Notes under the pieces: generated by a model
Databases searched by the model: none
The model's input: only the letters and a program-made list of their open reading frames with translations
Told to the model about the DNA's origin: nothing
Shown here: positions 63,662 through 64,000 of the stretch, one piece after another
How positions within the stretch are numbered: position 1 is the stretch's first letter
Layout of the letters: each line of letters begins with the position of its first letter
Program-made: the position numbers and the translations under genes
Origin: Ridgeia piscesae
Lineage: Eukaryota > Annelida > Polychaeta > Sabellida > Siboglinidae
Assembly: GCA_025642075.2 (NCBI GenBank)
Contig: JAODUO010001585.1
Location: 36,001 to 100,000 of the forward strand
Length of the DNA: 64,000 bases
Reading direction: 5' to 3'

Positions 63662-64000
63662 GGATGAGATGTTCCCCAAGTCCTAAGGTGGACCTATGAG
63701 ATGTTCCCCAAGTCCTAAGGTGGACCTATGAGATGCCCCCAAGTCCTAAGGTGGACCTATGAGATGTCCCCAAAGTCCTAAGGTGGACCTATGAGATGCC
63801 CCCAAGTCCAAAGGTGGACCTATGAGATGCCTCCAAGTCCTAAGGTGGACCTATGAGATGCCCCCAAGTCCTAAGGTGGACCTATGAGATGTCCCCAAAG
63901 TCCTAAGGTGGACCTATGAGATGCCCCCAAGTCCTAAGGTGGACCTATGAGATGTCCCCCAAGTCCTTGGGTGGACCTATGAGATGCCCCCAAGTCCTAC
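63662..64000. repeat. 31/32-bp minisatellite running off the right edge
   Basis: About eleven copies of atgagatgcccccaagtcct followed by aaggtggacct. The 32-bp form has tgttccccaag instead of tgcccccaag. The array continues past the window end. Confidence 0.95.

Overview
This is a eukaryotic, intron-rich, AT-rich window, most likely from a marine lophotrochozoan and probably a gastropod mollusc. Three animal genes are recognisable from their exons. A tRNA-derived SINE with a core resembling molluscan SINEs, a LINE tail and very abundant minisatellites fit that origin. The species cannot be fixed from the sequence alone.

Layout: (1) 1-5550 is the 3' end of an ARIH1-type RBR E3 ubiquitin ligase gene on the + strand: a 44-bp minisatellite in an upstream intron, the last two coding exons with a fold-back inverted repeat between them, and a long 3' UTR. 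(2) 5587-17228 is intergenic. It holds a 6.7-kb 49-bp minisatellite, a LINE tail with a nearby tRNA-like element, a 1.6-kb 27-bp minisatellite and an (AATC)n tract. (3) 17229-29306, minus strand, is a complete nine-exon MFSD12-like transporter (474 codons, every splice phase consistent). Its introns carry CA/GT, AT and 9-mer simple repeats, a near-perfect 42-bp hairpin and a duplicated splice acceptor. (4) 29307-33612 is the region between the MFSD12 and SIRT5 start codons; the genes are divergently arranged. (5) 33613-58606, + strand, is an eight-exon SIRT5-type sirtuin (278 codons). Its introns hold a 58-bp array, a 52-bp array and an 11.5-kb array of about 340 copies of a 34-bp unit. (6) 58607-64000 holds the SIRT5 3' end, two paralogous 58-bp arrays inside a local segmental duplication, a SINE inserted into one array, a possible terminal exon of another gene on the minus strand, and the start of a 31/32-bp array.

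The three genes do unrelated cellular jobs: ubiquitin transfer, lysosomal or melanosomal cysteine import, and mitochondrial lysine deacylation. I see no operon-like or system-level link between them. The striking feature is that close to half of the window is tandem repeat confined to introns and spacers, while the exons I could check remain open and in phase. The best candidate for something undescribed is the SIRT5 intron-5 array. Most of its ~340 units contain a perfect AP-1/TRE heptamer (TGAGTCA or TGACTCA) at the centre of an 11-bp near-palindrome, and the array stops 6 bp before the exon 6 acceptor. All exon models were made by hand from homology remembered from the human proteins and from GT/AG signals; none was checked against transcripts.
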